Source: Roseococcus sp. SDR
GTDB taxonomy: Bacteria > Pseudomonadota > Alphaproteobacteria > Acetobacterales > Acetobacteraceae
Reading direction: 5' to 3'
Assembly (NCBI RefSeq): GCF_019083995.1
Contig: NZ_JAHRCU010000003.1
Location: 1-64,000, forward strand
DNA length: 64,000 nucleotides
The translations under genes and the position numbers were made by a program. Positions within the stretch are counted from its first letter, which is position 1, and the number at the start of each line of letters is the position of its first letter. This document shows, in pieces, positions 17,829 to 26,457 of this stretch. The notes under the pieces are model-generated. The model saw only the letters and a list, made by a program, of their open reading frames with translations, did no database searches and was not told the origin of the DNA.

Positions 17829-18827
17829 TCAGGCCGCTTCGCGGGCGCCGTAGCCCTGGGGATGCGCGGCATGCCAGTTCCACGCCGTCCTGACGATCTC
17901 GTCCAGCGCGGCATATTTGGGCGTCCAGCCGGTCTCGGCCCGGATCAGCGCGGAGGAGGCCACCAGCGCCGGCGGGTCGCCCGCGCGGCGGGGGCCGTTC
18001 TCATGCGGGACCTTGCGGCCGGAGACGCGCTCGACGGCCGCCATCACCTCGCGCACCGAATGCCCGGCGCCATTGCCGAGGTTGTAGCGCACCGAGCCCT
18101 GGTCGAGCCGCGGCAGCACGGCGATATGCGCGGCGGCCAGGTCCATCACATGGACGTAGTCGCGCACCGCCGTGCCGTCCGGCGTGTCGTAATCCGTGCC
18201 GAAGACATGCAGCGGCGGCAGGCGGCCCAGCGTGGCCAGGATCGCGCGGGGGATGAGATGCGTCTCGGGCTCATGGTCCTCGCCGGCGCGGCCGAGAGGG
18301 TCGGCGCCGGCCGCGTTGAAGTAGCGCAGCGAGGCGGAGCGCAGGCCATGCGCGCCCTCGGCCCAGGCCAGCGCCTGCTCCATCATCAGCTTCGACAGGC
18401 CATAGGGGTTCACCGGGCTGGTCTCCGCCTCCTCCGTGATGGGCACGGATTTCGGCACGCCGAAGACGGCGGCGGTGGAGGAGAGGACGTATTTCAGGCA
18501 GCCGCCCTTCACCGCGGCCTCCGCGAGGTTGACGCTGTTGGCCAGGTTCTCGCGGCAATAGCGCAAGGGCTGCTGCATGCTCTCGCCCACGAGCGAGAGG
18601 GCGGCGAGGTGGAAGACGGCGTCGAACTTCCAGGCGGCGAAGATCTCGTCCAGCCGCTTCCGCTCGCTCAGATTGGCGTGGATGAAGGTGGCGCCGGGCG
18701 GGATGGCGTTGCGATGGCCGGTGGAGAGGTCATCCACCACCACCACCTCATGCCCGGCATCGAGCAGGGTGAGGACGAGGTGGCTGCCGACATAGCCGGC
18801 GCCGCCGGAGACGAGATAGCGTGCCAT
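17829..18827 (-). CDS. galE: UDP-glucose 4-epimerase
   Basis: A 332-residue extended short-chain dehydrogenase. The NAD motif GGAGYVGSH is at about residues 8-16, the catalytic Ser sits in LSSTAAVFG, and the Tyr/Lys pair is in NPYGLSKLMMEQ. The C-terminal substrate domain includes FNAAGADP, IPRAILATLG and RDYVHVMDLAAAH, all GalE signatures. It interconverts UDP-glucose and UDP-galactose for exopolysaccharide or LPS. It follows the phytoene-synthase-fold gene on the same strand after 92 bp. Confidence 0.93.
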   Translation of the reverse strand: MARYLVSGGAGYVGSHLVLTLLDAGHEVVVVDDLSTGHRNAIPPGATFIHANLSERKRLDEIFAAWKFDAVFHLAALSLVGESMQQPLRYCRENLANSVNLAEAAVKGGCLKYVLSSTAAVFGVPKSVPITEEAETSPVNPYGLSKLMMEQALAWAEGAHGLRSASLRYFNAAGADPLGRAGEDHEPETHLIPRAILATLGRLPPLHVFGTDYDTPDGTAVRDYVHVMDLAAAHIAVLPRLDQGSVRYNLGNGAGHSVREVMAAVERVSGRKVPHENGPRRAGDPPALVASSALIRAETGWTPKYAALDEIVRTAWNWHAAHPQGYGAREAA

Positions 18828-18919
18828 GGGTGTTCCGATCTGACCGGGCCGGTGTGCTCCCGGAATATGGCATCAATTCGTTGCGAGCGGCGCGCCGATC
18901 GCCGCAATTGGCCGAGGGC

Positions 18920-19753
18920 TCAGCGGGGCCCGCGTTGCGCGGCCAGCATCACGGCGAGCCGGTCCATCAGGCCGCGCATGACGGGGCGGCCGGCGGCGAG
19001 GTGCTTCAGGTCCCGCCGGGCCAGCACCAGGGGCAGCGCGGCGGCGCGGGCCTCGCGCGGCAGGCCCTGGAGCGGCAGGGCGGCGGGTGCCTCGCGCGCC
19101 AGGGCCGCGATGACGGGCGCGGCGCGCGCCGGGTCCTCCACCACCGCCTCGGGCGCGATGAGGTCGGTCGGCAGAAGGCAGCGGCCCTGGGCGGCGAGCG
19201 CGGGCACGGCGCGCAGAAGGCCCGCCAGGCCATAGAGCAGGCCAGCTTGCTGCAGCGCGGGAAGCAGCGCGGGGGGTGCCTCCAGCAGCCGCCCGGCCGC
19301 CACCGCGAAGCCGCCCGCCGTGCCGCGAAGATAGGCGTGGAATGCGGCGGTGCTGGCGATGCCCTCCTCCTCCGCCTCCATCTCGCGCGCCTCGGCCATG
19401 GCGATGAGGCTTTCGGCGTCGAGCGCGCCGGAGCGGATCGCGGCAGAGAGCGGTGCCGCCACCTCGTGCTGGCGCGGGGCTTGGCCGGCAGCGGCCTCCT
19501 CCACCGCCTCGCGCCACCAGGTGAGGCGGATCAGGGCGAGGATGGGGTTGCTGGCCACCTCGCGCGCGCGGGCCAGCTCATGATTGAAGGCGATGAGGGT
19601 GAACAGCGCCTCGCGCTTCGCGGGCGGGGCGAAGAGGGCGCAGAGAAAGCGGTCCGGGTCGTGGCGGCGGGCGATGGCGCCGCAGGGGCTGAGTTCGGGC
19701 ACGGGGAAGCCATGGCCGCAACGCCGCCGGCGCGCAAGCATCCGCCGCTTCAC
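18920..19753 (-). CDS. Squalene/phytoene synthase-fold protein lacking the usual Asp-rich motif
   Basis: About 277 residues with the all-helical squalene/phytoene synthase outline: [20 protein letters not shown] followed by [13 protein letters not shown] and a C-terminal helical region. In true synthases the first substrate motif is Asp-rich (DxxxD near 'DDxxDE'). Here the equivalent position reads NHELAR and no second DxxxD is evident. It therefore resembles the NDUFAF6-like branch, which is not known to make squalene or phytoene. No other hopanoid-pathway synthase gene is adjacent. The start is uncertain: MKRR at 19753 or MLARR four codons later. Confidence 0.7.
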   Translation of the reverse strand: MKRRMLARRRRCGHGFPVPELSPCGAIARRHDPDRFLCALFAPPAKREALFTLIAFNHELARAREVASNPILALIRLTWWREAVEEAAAGQAPRQHEVAAPLSAAIRSGALDAESLIAMAEAREMEAEEEGIASTAAFHAYLRGTAGGFAVAAGRLLEAPPALLPALQQAGLLYGLAGLLRAVPALAAQGRCLLPTDLIAPEAVVEDPARAAPVIAALAREAPAALPLQGLPREARAAALPLVLARRDLKHLAAGRPVMRGLMDRLAVMLAAQRGPR

Positions 19754-19803
19754 GCTTCGGCAAGGAAGAGGCGCGATGCTGCCGGGAAAGGAGTTTTCCC
19801 CGC

Positions 19804-21765
19804 ATGAAGATGTTCCATTCGATCCAGGCGCGCCTGATCCTGGCCTTCTCGGCGATCGCGTCCCTCGTCGCCGCGGGCATTACGGGCCTCGCCATGATGC
19901 AGATGTCCGAGCAAGCGGCACAGGCGCAGCAGGTCACCGTGGCGCGGGTCACGGCGGCCACCACGGCCAGCCTGAACACCGAGCTTCTGCGGCTGCAGAG
20001 CCTGGGCCTCAGCCTGGCGGCGGATGCGCGGCTCATCGAGGCGGTGCGCCGCACCGATCGCGCCGGCATGGGGGCCGTGCTGGACCCTGTCTATCGCAAC
20101 CTGCTGGCCGAGCGGCAGATCTCCACCTTCGGCGTGGCGACGCCGCCCGGGCTGCTGCACTACCGCGCCCATAGCGAGATGACGGCGCCCGAGGACATCG
20201 CGCAGCGGCGCGGCGACGTGATGGCGGCGCTGGCCGGCCGCATGGCGCAGGGCGTGATCGTGGCGGCGCAGGGGCTCGCCTTCGCCTCCACGGTGCCCGT
20301 GATGTCCGAGGGACGACCCATCGGCGCCATCTTCGGGCAATCCTTGGCGAGCGACGAGTTTCTCCAGCGCATCAAGGCCTCGGTGAATGCGGATCTCCTC
20401 GTCCATGTCGAGCGCGAGGGGCGGATGGCGCGGATCGGCGGCACGGTGCGCGAGGGGCAGCTCGCCCCCGACGTGCTGCGCCAGGGCCTGGCCGGGCCGA
20501 CCCCGCCGGTGAGCCTGGCCGTGGGCGACCGGCAGCTCGCCGTCTTCGCCCTGCCCCTGCTGGACCATGCGGGCCGCCCCGTCGCGGTGGCCGAGCTGAT
20601 GCTGGATACGACGGCGGCCGCCGCGGCGGCGCGGGCCGCCATGTGGAAGCTGCTGGGCTTTTCCTTCGCCGCGCTGCTGGTCACGCTGCTGCTGGCGCTG
20701 TGGATCGCGCGCGGCATGGCACGGCCCATCGGCGCCATGACGGGCGCCATGGGCGAACTGGCCCAGGGGCGGCTTGAGACCGAGGTCCCGGCCCAGGGGC
20801 GGCGCGACGAGATCGGCGCCATGTCGGCCGCAGTGCAGGTCTTCAAGGAGAATGCGCAGGCGGTGCGCCGGCTGGAACAGGAGCAGGCGGCCCAGGCTGC
20901 GGCGGCCGAGGCGGAGAAGCGCGCCGCCATGCACCGCATGGCCGAGACCTTCGAGGCGAGCATCGGCGGCGTGGTGGACAATGTGGCCTCGGCCTCGGTG
21001 GAGATGGAGGCCTCGGCGCAGTCGCTCACCCGCATCGCCGAGCGCACCACGGGCCAGGCGGCGGCGGTGCGGGGTGCCACGGAGGAGGCGGCGGCCAATG
21101 TGCAGACCGTCGCCGCCGCCAGCGAGGAACTGGCGGCGACGGTGGGCGAGATCGCCCGCCAGGTCTCGGCCAGCAACGACATCGCGCGCCGCGCGGTGGA
21201 GCAGGCGGAGGATACGAATGGCCGCGTGCAGGGGCTGAACTCCGCCGCGCAGGAGATCGGCGAGGTGGTGCGGCTGATCAACGACATCGCGGCGCGGACC
21301 AACCTGCTGGCGCTGAACGCCACGATCGAGGCGGCGCGGGCGGGCGATGCGGGCAAGGGCTTCGCCGTGGTGGCGAGCGAGGTGAAGGCGCTCGCCGCGC
21401 AGACCGCGAAGGCCACGGAGGAGATCGGGGCCAAGGTGCAGGAGATGCAGGCCGCGACCGCGGCCTCGGTCACCGCGATCCATGCGATCGGCCAGACCAT
21501 CGGCGAGATGAACCACATCGCGAGCGGCATCGCCTCGGCCGTGGATCAGCAGGGGGCGGCGACGCGCGAGATCGCGCGCAGCGTGCAGAGCGTGGCCGCC
21601 GGCACACAGGAGGTGGTGGGCAACATCGCCGGCGTGAACGAGGCGGCGGACGAGACGGGGGCGGCGGCCGGCCAGATGCTGGCGGCGGCGGGCGGCCTCT
21701 CGCGCGAGGCGGATCAGTTGAAGCGGGAGGTCACGGGCTTCGTCGCGCGCATCCGGGCGGCCTGA
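19804..21765 (+). CDS. Methyl-accepting chemotaxis protein
   Basis: A 653-residue transmembrane chemoreceptor. TM1 is about residues 9-31, a periplasmic Cache-like sensor spans about 32-278, TM2 is about 281-301 and a HAMP linker follows to about 355. The signalling domain runs from about 400 to 640, with the conserved tip [21 protein letters not shown] at about 494-514. There is no obvious C-terminal CheR/CheB-docking pentapeptide. It is a single-gene unit, 50 bp from the divergent phytoene-synthase-fold gene and 88 bp before sodB. The ligand is unknown. No che genes are in this window. Confidence 0.94.
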   Translation: MKMFHSIQARLILAFSAIASLVAAGITGLAMMQMSEQAAQAQQVTVARVTAATTASLNTELLRLQSLGLSLAADARLIEAVRRTDRAGMGAVLDPVYRNLLAERQISTFGVATPPGLLHYRAHSEMTAPEDIAQRRGDVMAALAGRMAQGVIVAAQGLAFASTVPVMSEGRPIGAIFGQSLASDEFLQRIKASVNADLLVHVEREGRMARIGGTVREGQLAPDVLRQGLAGPTPPVSLAVGDRQLAVFALPLLDHAGRPVAVAELMLDTTAAAAAARAAMWKLLGFSFAALLVTLLLALWIARGMARPIGAMTGAMGELAQGRLETEVPAQGRRDEIGAMSAAVQVFKENAQAVRRLEQEQAAQAAAAEAEKRAAMHRMAETFEASIGGVVDNVASASVEMEASAQSLTRIAERTTGQAAAVRGATEEAAANVQTVAAASEELAATVGEIARQVSASNDIARRAVEQAEDTNGRVQGLNSAAQEIGEVVRLINDIAARTNLLALNATIEAARAGDAGKGFAVVASEVKALAAQTAKATEEIGAKVQEMQAATAASVTAIHAIGQTIGEMNHIASGIASAVDQQGAATREIARSVQSVAAGTQEVVGNIAGVNEAADETGAAAGQMLAAAGGLSREADQLKREVTGFVARIRAA

Positions 21766-21853
21766 GGGGTGGGAAAGCGCGGGCGCCGTGGTTGACGCTT
21801 CGCCCTGTGCTGCTTAGCTGCGCAGCACTGATCCTCACCTCCGGAGAAACGCC

Positions 21854-22492
21854 ATGGCCTTCAGCCTTCCCCCGCTCCCCTATTCGACCTCCGCGCTCGC
21901 CGCCCAGGGCATGTGCCAGGAGACGCTGGAGCTGCACCACGGCAAGCACCACAACGCCTATGTGACGGCGCTGAACGGCCTGATCGAGAGCAAGGGCCTG
22001 GCCGGCAAGTCGCTGGAGACCATCGTGGCCGAGGCCGGCAAGGCCGGCGCCGATGGCCTGCCCGTGCTGAACCAGGCCGGCCAGCACTGGAACCACATCC
22101 TGTTCTGGCAGGTGATGTCCCCCAATGGCGGTGGCGACAAGCTGCCGGCCAAGCTCGCCGCCAAGATCGATTCCGACCTGGGTGGCCTGGCCGCCTTCAA
22201 GGAGGCCTTCAAGCAGGCCGGCGTCACGCAGTTCGGCTCGGGCTGGTGCTGGCTGATCATCGGCACGGATGGCAAGCTGAAGGTGACGAAGACGCCGAAC
22301 GGCTCCAACCCCGTCGCCACCGGCGAGGGCACGCCGATCCTGGGCTGCGACGTGTGGGAGCACGCCTATTACCTCGACTTCCGCAATGTGCGCCCGAACT
22401 ACCTCGACAACTTCCTGAACAAGCTGGTCGATTGGTCCGTGGTGGAGAGCCTGATGGACAAGGGCGGCCTGGCCTCGGGCCAGAGCGCCTGA
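21854..22492 (+). CDS. sodB: Superoxide dismutase, iron type
   Basis: A 212-residue Fe/Mn-SOD. Metal ligands are His28 (LELHHGKHH), His81 (HWNH), Asp166 and His170 (GCDVWEHAYY). Gln77, four residues before His81, supplies the second-shell glutamine from the N-terminal domain as in FeSOD rather than MnSOD, so iron is the likely metal. There is no signal peptide, so it is cytoplasmic. GGAG lies 8-11 nt upstream of the ATG. An 11 bp hairpin with a T-run follows the gene, which is therefore probably monocistronic. TTGACG at 21792-21797 could be its -35 box, but the -10 is weak. Confidence 0.96.
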   Translation: MAFSLPPLPYSTSALAAQGMCQETLELHHGKHHNAYVTALNGLIESKGLAGKSLETIVAEAGKAGADGLPVLNQAGQHWNHILFWQVMSPNGGGDKLPAKLAAKIDSDLGGLAAFKEAFKQAGVTQFGSGWCWLIIGTDGKLKVTKTPNGSNPVATGEGTPILGCDVWEHAYYLDFRNVRPNYLDNFLNKLVDWSVVESLMDKGGLASGQSA

Positions 22493-22517
22493 TCCAGTCT
22501 TCCGGCTGAAGCGAAGG

Positions 22518-22547
22518 GGGCGCGGTCCGCGAGGGCCGCGCCCTTTT
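22518..22547 (+). terminator. Rho-independent terminator of sodB
   Basis: The stem GGGCGCGG plus TCC pairs with GGG plus CCGCGCCC around a GCGA tetraloop (11 pairs including one wobble), followed immediately by TTTT. It begins 25 bp after the sodB stop. This is the clearest intrinsic terminator in the window. Confidence 0.85.
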
Positions 22548-22692
22548 CCGTTGGTGCGATGGATGCGTAAAGTTTCACACGGGCGCGCCGTGTTCACGCC
22601 GCACGCCCTCGTCTCTCGCTGTGAGGATGACACGGCGTTTCGGCGGTTCCACCGCAACGCGTCATGCTCGAGAATACCGAATGGAGCCCGCC

Positions 22693-23442
22693 ATGCAGCG
22701 CCGATCCCTTCCCCTGGCTCTCGGCGCGGGGCTTGGCCTGCTGGCCGCCCGGCCCGCGCGCGCGGCGGAGATCACGCTGCTGTGCTCGAACGGGCTTCGC
22801 TCGGTGGCGGAGGTGGCCCTGCCGGAATTCGAGCGCGCCACCGGCCATCGCGTGGTGGCGAGCTATGGCGCCTCCAGCATCCTGGCGGGCCGAATCATGA
22901 CGGGCCTGGACTTCGAGGTGACGGTGCTGACCCCCAGCTTGATCAGCGAACTGGCGGCGGCGGGCCGCGTCGCCCCGGACTCGGCCGTCACGCTGGCGCG
23001 TGCCGGGCTGGGGCTTGCGGTGCGCGAGGGCGCGCCGCGGCCGGATATCTCGACGCCCGAAGGGCTGCGGGGCGCGCTGCTCGGCGCCAGCTCCATCGTG
23101 GTCAGCTCGGCCGGGCAGAGCGGCATGGGCTTCCGCCGCGTGATCGAGACGCTGGGAATTTCGGGCGAGCTGACGCCCCGGCTGCGGCCCAATGCAGCGG
23201 GGATGAATGCCGCGCTGGTGGCCCGGGGCGAGGCGGAGATGGCGGTGCAACTGGTGCCGGAGCTGATGGGTGTGCCGGGGGCGGTGGTGGTGGGCCCCTT
23301 CCCGCCCGCGCTGCAGAGCTTCGTCGTGCTGACGGCGGGGCTCAGGGCCGGGGCCCGCGAGCCGGCGCAGGCGTTGCTGCGCTTCCTGGCGGACCCGGCG
23401 CGGCATGCGCTGATCCGGGAAAAGGGGCTGCAGCCGGGCTAG
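22693..23442 (+). CDS. Orphan periplasmic substrate-binding protein, ModA-like fold
   Basis: About 249 residues with a twin-basic signal peptide (MQRRSLPLALGAGLGLLAARPARA) and a type 2 periplasmic binding domain: ITLLCSNGLRSVAEVALPEFERATGH, then VTVLTPSLISELAAAGRV. The fold matches the molybdate-binding ModA group, but no ABC partner genes are adjacent, so the ligand is unknown. ATG at 22693 is preferred because GGAG lies 7 nt upstream; ATG 22681 is an alternative. The TAG stop is the second to fourth base of a long palindrome, so repeat insertion may have set the present C-terminus. Confidence 0.8.
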   Translation: MQRRSLPLALGAGLGLLAARPARAAEITLLCSNGLRSVAEVALPEFERATGHRVVASYGASSILAGRIMTGLDFEVTVLTPSLISELAAAGRVAPDSAVTLARAGLGLAVREGAPRPDISTPEGLRGALLGASSIVVSSAGQSGMGFRRVIETLGISGELTPRLRPNAAGMNAALVARGEAEMAVQLVPELMGVPGAVVVGPFPPALQSFVVLTAGLRAGAREPAQALLRFLADPARHALIREKGLQPG

Positions 23443-23492
23443 AGCACGTTCCGATCAGCTTGAATCAAGCTGATCGGAAGGTCGTGCTCTAG
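23439..23492. repeat. Long palindrome P1 (CTAGAGC family)
   Basis: A near-perfect inverted repeat: CTAGAGCACG (23439-23448) pairs with CGTGCTCTAG (23483-23492), and TTCCGATCAGCTTGA (23449-23463) pairs with TCAAGCTGATCGGAA (23465-23479) around one central base. Only a 3-nt bulge (23480-23482) is unpaired. Palindromes of this design are a known kind of dispersed intergenic repeat in alphaproteobacteria. It contains the TAG stop of the preceding gene. Confidence 0.85.
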
Positions 23493-23503
23493 AAACGTAA
23501 CTG

Positions 23504-23570
23504 CTAGAGCAGCTTATGTCCGATCGAGTTGAACCGATTAGCGGTTCAACTCGATCGGACGCTGCTCTAG
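23504..23570. repeat. Long palindrome P2 (CTAGAGC family)
   Basis: CTAGAGCAGC (23504-23513) pairs perfectly with GCTGCTCTAG (23561-23570). The inner 19-bp arm at 23518-23536 pairs perfectly with 23542-23560 around the loop ATTAG, and TTAT (23514-23517) is the only bulge. It shares the CTAGAGC ends and the GATCGGA-like inner arm with P1 but has a different core. It lies 11 bp after P1, and its last four bases are the CTAG at the left boundary of the MITE-like element. Confidence 0.85.
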
Positions 23571-23768
23571 CAGGCTGCTGAAAAACTCCGCTGTGGGACC
23601 GAGGGGCCAGCCCCTCGGACACCCCGGCAAGAACCTCAGCTTCTTGCATCTCCGATAAGTATTTGATTTAATTTAACAATTGAAGATCCAAGAAACTGAG
23701 TTTCTTGGCGGGAGAGTACGAGAGGGCGGAGCCCTTTCGTCTTTTGGCCTTTTTCAGCAGCCTGCTAG
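23567..23768. mobile_element. MITE-like element with perfect 19-bp terminal inverted repeats
   Basis: CTAGCAGGCTGCTGAAAAA (23567-23585) is the exact reverse complement of 23750-23768. If CTAG is a 4-bp target duplication, the element proper is 194 bp (23571-23764). The interior has no coding capacity. It contains a hairpin CCGAGGGG-ccag-CCCCTCGG, a strikingly AT-rich core (about 23652-23692) foreign to this genome, AAGAAACT/GAGTTTCTT and AGGGC-gga-GCCCT. Ends reading AGGCTGCTGAAAAA/TTTTTCAGCAGCCT occur in several bacterial IS families. No transposase with such ends is in the window, so mobility in trans is inferred. Confidence 0.75.
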
Positions 23769-23805
23769 AGCCGCTTCACCGCAAGCGAGGACGGTGAAGC
23801 CGCTC
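23768..23805. repeat. Palindrome P3, right of the MITE
   Basis: GAGCCGCTTCACCG (23768-23781) and CGGTGAAGCCGCTC (23792-23805) are complementary at 13 of 14 positions around a 10-nt loop. With the preceding CTA it starts CTAGAGC like P1 and P2. The right MITE boundary CTAG coincides with its start. The remaining sequence to 23939 is GC-rich, with a short direct repeat (GGATGCTCCTCCGGGCGC twice at about 23889-23925); no gene is seen there. Confidence 0.7.
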
Positions 23806-23939
23806 CAGCCCGGGGCGTGAACGCGGCGCGCCCTGGGCCTTGATCCGCGCGGGCGGAAGCGAGGGCCGAGGGCCCGCCTTCGCGGAGCGGATGCTCCTCC
23901 GGGCGCGGATGCTCCTCCGGGCGCGGTCCCGCCGGGGGC

Positions 23940-25217
23940 TCAGTCGAACGCCACCACGAGGCGCTCGGCCACGATGCCGCGCTTCGCGAGCCGCCCCGCC
24001 GCGCCAGGCGCGCGCCGCAGCCCGGGCCGCCGCAGCAGCGGCTTCAGCGTCATGTGCAGGGTCGCCTCGCTGATCGCGCGGCCGATGCAGGCGTGCAATC
24101 CGTGGCCGAAATGGATGTATTCCACGTCGCGCCGCCCCGCATTGAAGCGCGCCGGGTCCGGCACGCGCCGCTCATCCATCATGGCGGAGGCAAAGCAGAC
24201 CAGCACCTTGGCGCCGGCCGGGATGGTGCGGGCGCGTGGGGTGCCGGCCGCGATGACCGTGGGCGCCAGGGCCACCCGCGGCAAGGCGGGGGCCAGCGGG
24301 TCGAAGCGCATCGCCTCGCGGATGATGGCATGAAGGCGCGTGTCGTCATCGGCGCGCGCCGCCGCCTGCGCCTCGGCCAGCGGACCCGGGCGGCGGAGCA
24401 GCTGCTCCAGCGCCTGCGAGAGCACCATGGGCACCTGCGGCGGGCCGCCCACCATGAGGCAGAGCAGCAGCGTGCGGATCTCGATGTCACTGAAGCCTGC
24501 CCGCCCCTCGGCCTGCGCCGCGAGGCAGCGGCCCAGCACGTCATCCCCCGCCGCGCCAGCGGATTTGCGGTTGGCGATGGCGGCATCGAGATGGGCGCGG
24601 AAGGCGGCGGCGGTCGCCAGCACGGCGGCGCGCCCGGCGGGGTCGGTCGGCGTCTCGCCGAAGAGGCGCGTGGACCAGACATCGAGCCGGCCGGCGGCGG
24701 GTGCGGGAATGCCGAGCAGGCCGGCGAGCACATCGAACCCCACCCGGCGCGTCATGGCCACCACGTCGAGCCGCCCGCCCGCTGCCGCGACCAGCGCCTC
24801 GGCCTGCTGTTCCGACTGGCGTGCCAGGGCGGGCAGGTCGCTCATGCGCATCACCGAGCGCGCGGCGGCGAGGCCCTCACGGTATTCGGGCCCGTCGTTC
24901 ATGCCGAGGAAGAAGGGCTCGCCATCGGTCAGCACATCGAGCGTGACCTTGTAGGGCACGCCGAAGCCCGCATGGTTGCGGAACACCTCCAGCACGTCGT
25001 CATGGCGCGTCACGGCATAGGTGCCGCCGATGCGCGGGATGGGCCAGAAGCGGCGGAAGGCGGCGAAGACCAAGGGCGTGGAGGCCAGGGCGCGGTCCAG
25101 AAGCCAGCCCTTCAGGCCGGTGGGACCAGGCAGGGAAATCCGGTCCGAAGTGACCTCGGCGGAGGGAGGATGGCGCACGCGCCACGGTAACGCGGCCCCG
25201 CCAGACCCGGCAACCAC
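23940..25217 (-). CDS. Cytochrome P450 with atypical I-helix
   Basis: About 425 residues, soluble, no membrane anchor. The haem-thiolate motif FGHGLHACIG places the ligand at about Cys377. The ExxR motif is EAMR in IIREAMRFDP, and a DPARFNAGR segment corresponds to the meander. The I-helix reads LMVGGPPQVP at about residues 254-263, where canonical P450s have (A/G)GxDTT, so the acid and alcohol used for dioxygen activation are missing. The substrate is unknown and no ferredoxin or reductase gene is near. The GTG at 25217 is tentative; later GTG codons are possible starts. It lies 2 bp after the broken DUF1232 gene. Confidence 0.88.
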   Translation of the reverse strand: MVAGSGGAALPWRVRHPPSAEVTSDRISLPGPTGLKGWLLDRALASTPLVFAAFRRFWPIPRIGGTYAVTRHDDVLEVFRNHAGFGVPYKVTLDVLTDGEPFFLGMNDGPEYREGLAAARSVMRMSDLPALARQSEQQAEALVAAAGGRLDVVAMTRRVGFDVLAGLLGIPAPAAGRLDVWSTRLFGETPTDPAGRAAVLATAAAFRAHLDAAIANRKSAGAAGDDVLGRCLAAQAEGRAGFSDIEIRTLLLCLMVGGPPQVPMVLSQALEQLLRRPGPLAEAQAAARADDDTRLHAIIREAMRFDPLAPALPRVALAPTVIAAGTPRARTIPAGAKVLVCFASAMMDERRVPDPARFNAGRRDVEYIHFGHGLHACIGRAISEATLHMTLKPLLRRPGLRRAPGAAGRLAKRGIVAERLVVAFD

Positions 25218-25219
25218 CG

Positions 25220-25587
25220 TCAGGCGAACAGCCCGGGGAGCAGCGCGCCGAGCGAGAGCCAGGCCAGGACCACCAGAGCCACCCCCAGGCGACTGACCGG
25301 CCGCGCGGCCGCCGCGGTGGCGGCGGCCCGGAATTCGGCGAGCAGCGCCGGCGGCAGGGCACGCAGCAGCAGCAGCAGCATGGCGAGCGGCAGCAGGAAC
25401 GCTTCATCCAGCAGGCCCGGCACGGGGATGGCGTCGGGAATCAGGTCGATCGGCGAGAGCGCATAGGCGGCGACCAGCAGCGCGAAGAGGCGGATGGCCC
25501 AGGCGTGCGGCTGTCCCGGGCGGCGAGGAAGAGGGCATGGGCATCCCGCCGGATGGCGCGGGCCCAGCCCTTCAGGCGTTCCAGCAT
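25220..25587 (-). pseudogene. DUF1232 (YkvA-like) membrane protein gene with a one-base frameshift
   Basis: The ATG at 25587 gives a typical DUF1232 N-terminus, [20 protein letters not shown] and then LAARDSRTP. The family core [20 protein letters not shown] resumes in a different frame and runs to the stop at 25220. The join needs one extra base between about 25501 and 25504 (ACGCC[C]TGG on the coding strand). The C-terminal part has two to three hydrophobic segments. An ORF starting at 25594 (MSDAGTPEG) covers the core but replaces the conserved start with an unrelated sequence. This is either a real frameshift mutation or a single-base sequencing error. The family's function is unknown. 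Confidence 0.75.
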
Positions 25588-26453
25588 CCGACATCCAGCA
25601 GGGCGCGGGCGAATGCCTCGGGTGCTTCCTGGGGCGGGTTGTGGCCGATGCCGGGGAGCAGGCGGCGCTCGAAGCGGCCGGTGAAGCGGGGCGAGGCGTT
25701 CGGGCCAGGCGGGTTCACGCCATCGGCGAGACCGTGCAGGTCGATCGCCGGGGTGGTGATGGGAGGCAGCTTCGCCAGCGCCGCCTCGATCGCGTCATGC
25801 GCCGGGTCGCCGGCCACCAGGGCGAAGCGGTGGCGGTAGGAGTGGATCACCACCTCGACGAAATCCGGGTTGTCGAAATGCGCGGCGCTGGCGGCGTAGT
25901 CCGCCTCGGTGAAGCGCCATTCGGGGGACCAGAGCTGCCAGAGCAGGCGGCAAAGCTCGGCGCGGTTCTCTGCGAGGCCGCGGGCGCCGCGCTCGCTGTG
26001 GAAATAATATTGGTACCAGTGGCGCATCTCGCGCTCGGGCGGCTGGGGCTCGGCGCTGCGGGCGATGTCCTGGATGTTGTAGCCGGTGCCGGTGACGAGG
26101 CCCCTGCAACGCTCGGGATGGAGTGCCGCCACCACGCAGGCGGCGCGGCCGCCCCAGTCATAGCCGGCGAGGATGGCGGACGGGATCGCCAGCGCGTCCA
26201 TCAGCGCCAGAAGATCCGCGCCCAGCGCCCCCTGCGCGCCGGAGCGGAGCACGCCGGGCTTGAGGCGGGTCTCTCCATAGCCGCGCAGATGCGGGACCAG
26301 GACGCGGTGGCCGGTGAGATGCGGCACGACCGCGTCATAGCAGCGTGCGGCATAGGGGAAGCCGTGGAGGAGGATGACCACCGGCGCTTCGGCCGGCCCG
26401 TGTTCCTCCACGGCGATGGTCAGCTGCGGGGTCTCGACGTGCCGCAGCTTCAT
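25572..26453 (-). CDS. Alpha/beta hydrolase, epoxide hydrolase/dehalogenase-like
   Basis: A 293-residue alpha/beta hydrolase. The oxyanion-hole segment is [13 protein letters not shown]. The nucleophile elbow is [10 protein letters not shown] with Asp in place of Ser, typical of epoxide hydrolases and haloalkane dehalogenases. A lid region follows ([12 protein letters not shown]), and the C-terminal catalytic His lies in [14 protein letters not shown]. The Asp nucleophile argues for an ester-intermediate hydrolysis of epoxide or C-halogen bonds rather than a serine esterase. Cytoplasmic, no signal peptide. It follows yajC closely (4 bp) and overlaps the DUF1232 start by 16 bp, so these genes are co-oriented and probably co-transcribed. 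Confidence 0.87.
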   Translation of the reverse strand: MKLRHVETPQLTIAVEEHGPAEAPVVILLHGFPYAARCYDAVVPHLTGHRVLVPHLRGYGETRLKPGVLRSGAQGALGADLLALMDALAIPSAILAGYDWGGRAACVVAALHPERCRGLVTGTGYNIQDIARSAEPQPPEREMRHWYQYYFHSERGARGLAENRAELCRLLWQLWSPEWRFTEADYAASAAHFDNPDFVEVVIHSYRHRFALVAGDPAHDAIEAALAKLPPITTPAIDLHGLADGVNPPGPNASPRFTGRFERRLLPGIGHNPPQEAPEAFARALLDVGCWNA

Positions 26454-26457
26454 CGGA

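Noticed and set aside
15971-17914. A 647-codon minus-strand frame over aspS
   Set aside because: The plus strand is an unmistakable class II synthetase; the minus frame is low complexity.
21792-21820. Promoter for sodB (TTGACG and a weak -10)
   Set aside because: The -10 candidates match the consensus poorly, so I mention it only in the sodB entry.
23439-23805. CRISPR array
   Set aside because: The repeats are self-complementary palindromes of different sequence, not spaced direct repeats, and no cas gene is present.
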